Shown here: positions 5,828 to 5,876 of the stretch, in pieces
Numbering within the stretch: position 1 is the first letter of the stretch
Layout of the letters: each line of letters opens with the position of its first letter
NCBI GenBank assembly: GCA_023411375.1
Contig: JAEYOW010000012.1
Coordinates: 1 to 5,876 of the forward strand
Direction: 5' to 3'
From: Bacillota bacterium
GTDB taxonomy: Bacteria > Bacillota > Clostridia > Christensenellales > Aristaeellaceae
Length of the DNA: 5,876 nucleotides
Translations under genes and position numbers: made by a program
Notes under the pieces: generated by a model
The model's database searches: none
Told to the model about the DNA's origin: nothing
Seen by the model: the letters and a program-made list of their open reading frames with translations, nothing else

Positions 5828-5876
5828 TACCGAGCTGCTCTCCCTTGAGCCATATGGGCTTGCGCGCGCGCAGAAG
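5820..5876 (+). CDS. Start of a further operon gene, possibly LuxE-like acyl-protein synthetase (partial)
   Basis: ATG 5820 overlaps the upstream TGA by 8 nt (ATGACTGA) and stays open for 19 codons to the window edge, reading MTDTELLSLEPYGLARAQK. The overlap and same-strand position argue for a real coupled gene. The ribosome site is weak; GGGAG at 5802-5806 is 13 nt away. The pattern LxSLxPYxL followed by a charged residue resembles the opening of LuxE/PaaK-type acyl-protein synthetases found beside ACP and AMP-ligase genes. Nineteen residues cannot establish this, so the family is a guess while the gene itself is likely. Confidence 0.4.
   Translation, partial: MTDTELLSLEPYGLARAQK

Noticed and set aside
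1..5876. CRISPR array, tRNA, rRNA, phage or toxin-antitoxin genes
   Set aside because: No regularly spaced repeats, cloverleaf structures or recognisable proteins of these classes were seen on either strand.

Overview
The window looks like chromosomal DNA from a GC-rich member of the Clostridia (Bacillota), perhaps a gut anaerobe. The evidence is strong AGGAGG-type ribosome sites, a tight one-strand operon, GC-rich third codon positions and an extended -10 promoter. This is a judgement by eye; there is no rRNA or other marker to place it.

Left edge (1-127): the end of an IS3-family insertion sequence pointing out of the window. It carries the first 22 codons of the OrfA transposase on the minus strand and the terminal repeat. 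The terminal repeat has an inverted second copy over the orfA ribosome site. Just outside the IS lies GCCGGGCGG followed by seven T, which looks like the right half of a Rho-independent terminator split by the insertion. From 146 to about 313 is a non-coding, AT-richer block with several short interlocking inverted repeats. A good extended -10 promoter (TGCTATAAT, 334-342) then starts the operon.

Operon (394 to beyond 5876, all +): (1) and (2) are two tandem paralogous polytopic membrane proteins of about 500 residues. They resemble the DUF6056/GT-C-like glycosyltransferase group and align without a gap over their first 375 residues or so. (3) is a FabG-like short-chain dehydrogenase/reductase. 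(4) is a small acyl carrier protein. (5) is an AMP-forming acyl/aryl ligase. (6) is the first 19 codons of a further protein, possibly LuxE-like acyl-protein synthetase. Gene junctions are 4-nt overlap, 2-nt gap, 38-nt gap, 17-nt overlap and 8-nt overlap, so all genes are probably co-transcribed and partly translationally coupled.

Working model (inference): the ligase activates a carboxylic acid as acyl-AMP and loads it on the carrier protein. The reductase, and perhaps a LuxE/LuxC-type branch off the right edge, modifies the acyl group. The paired membrane proteins supply or receive a lipid-linked sugar at the outer face of the membrane. Together this would build or decorate an acylated surface glycan or glycolipid. 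The substrate cannot be read from the sequence.
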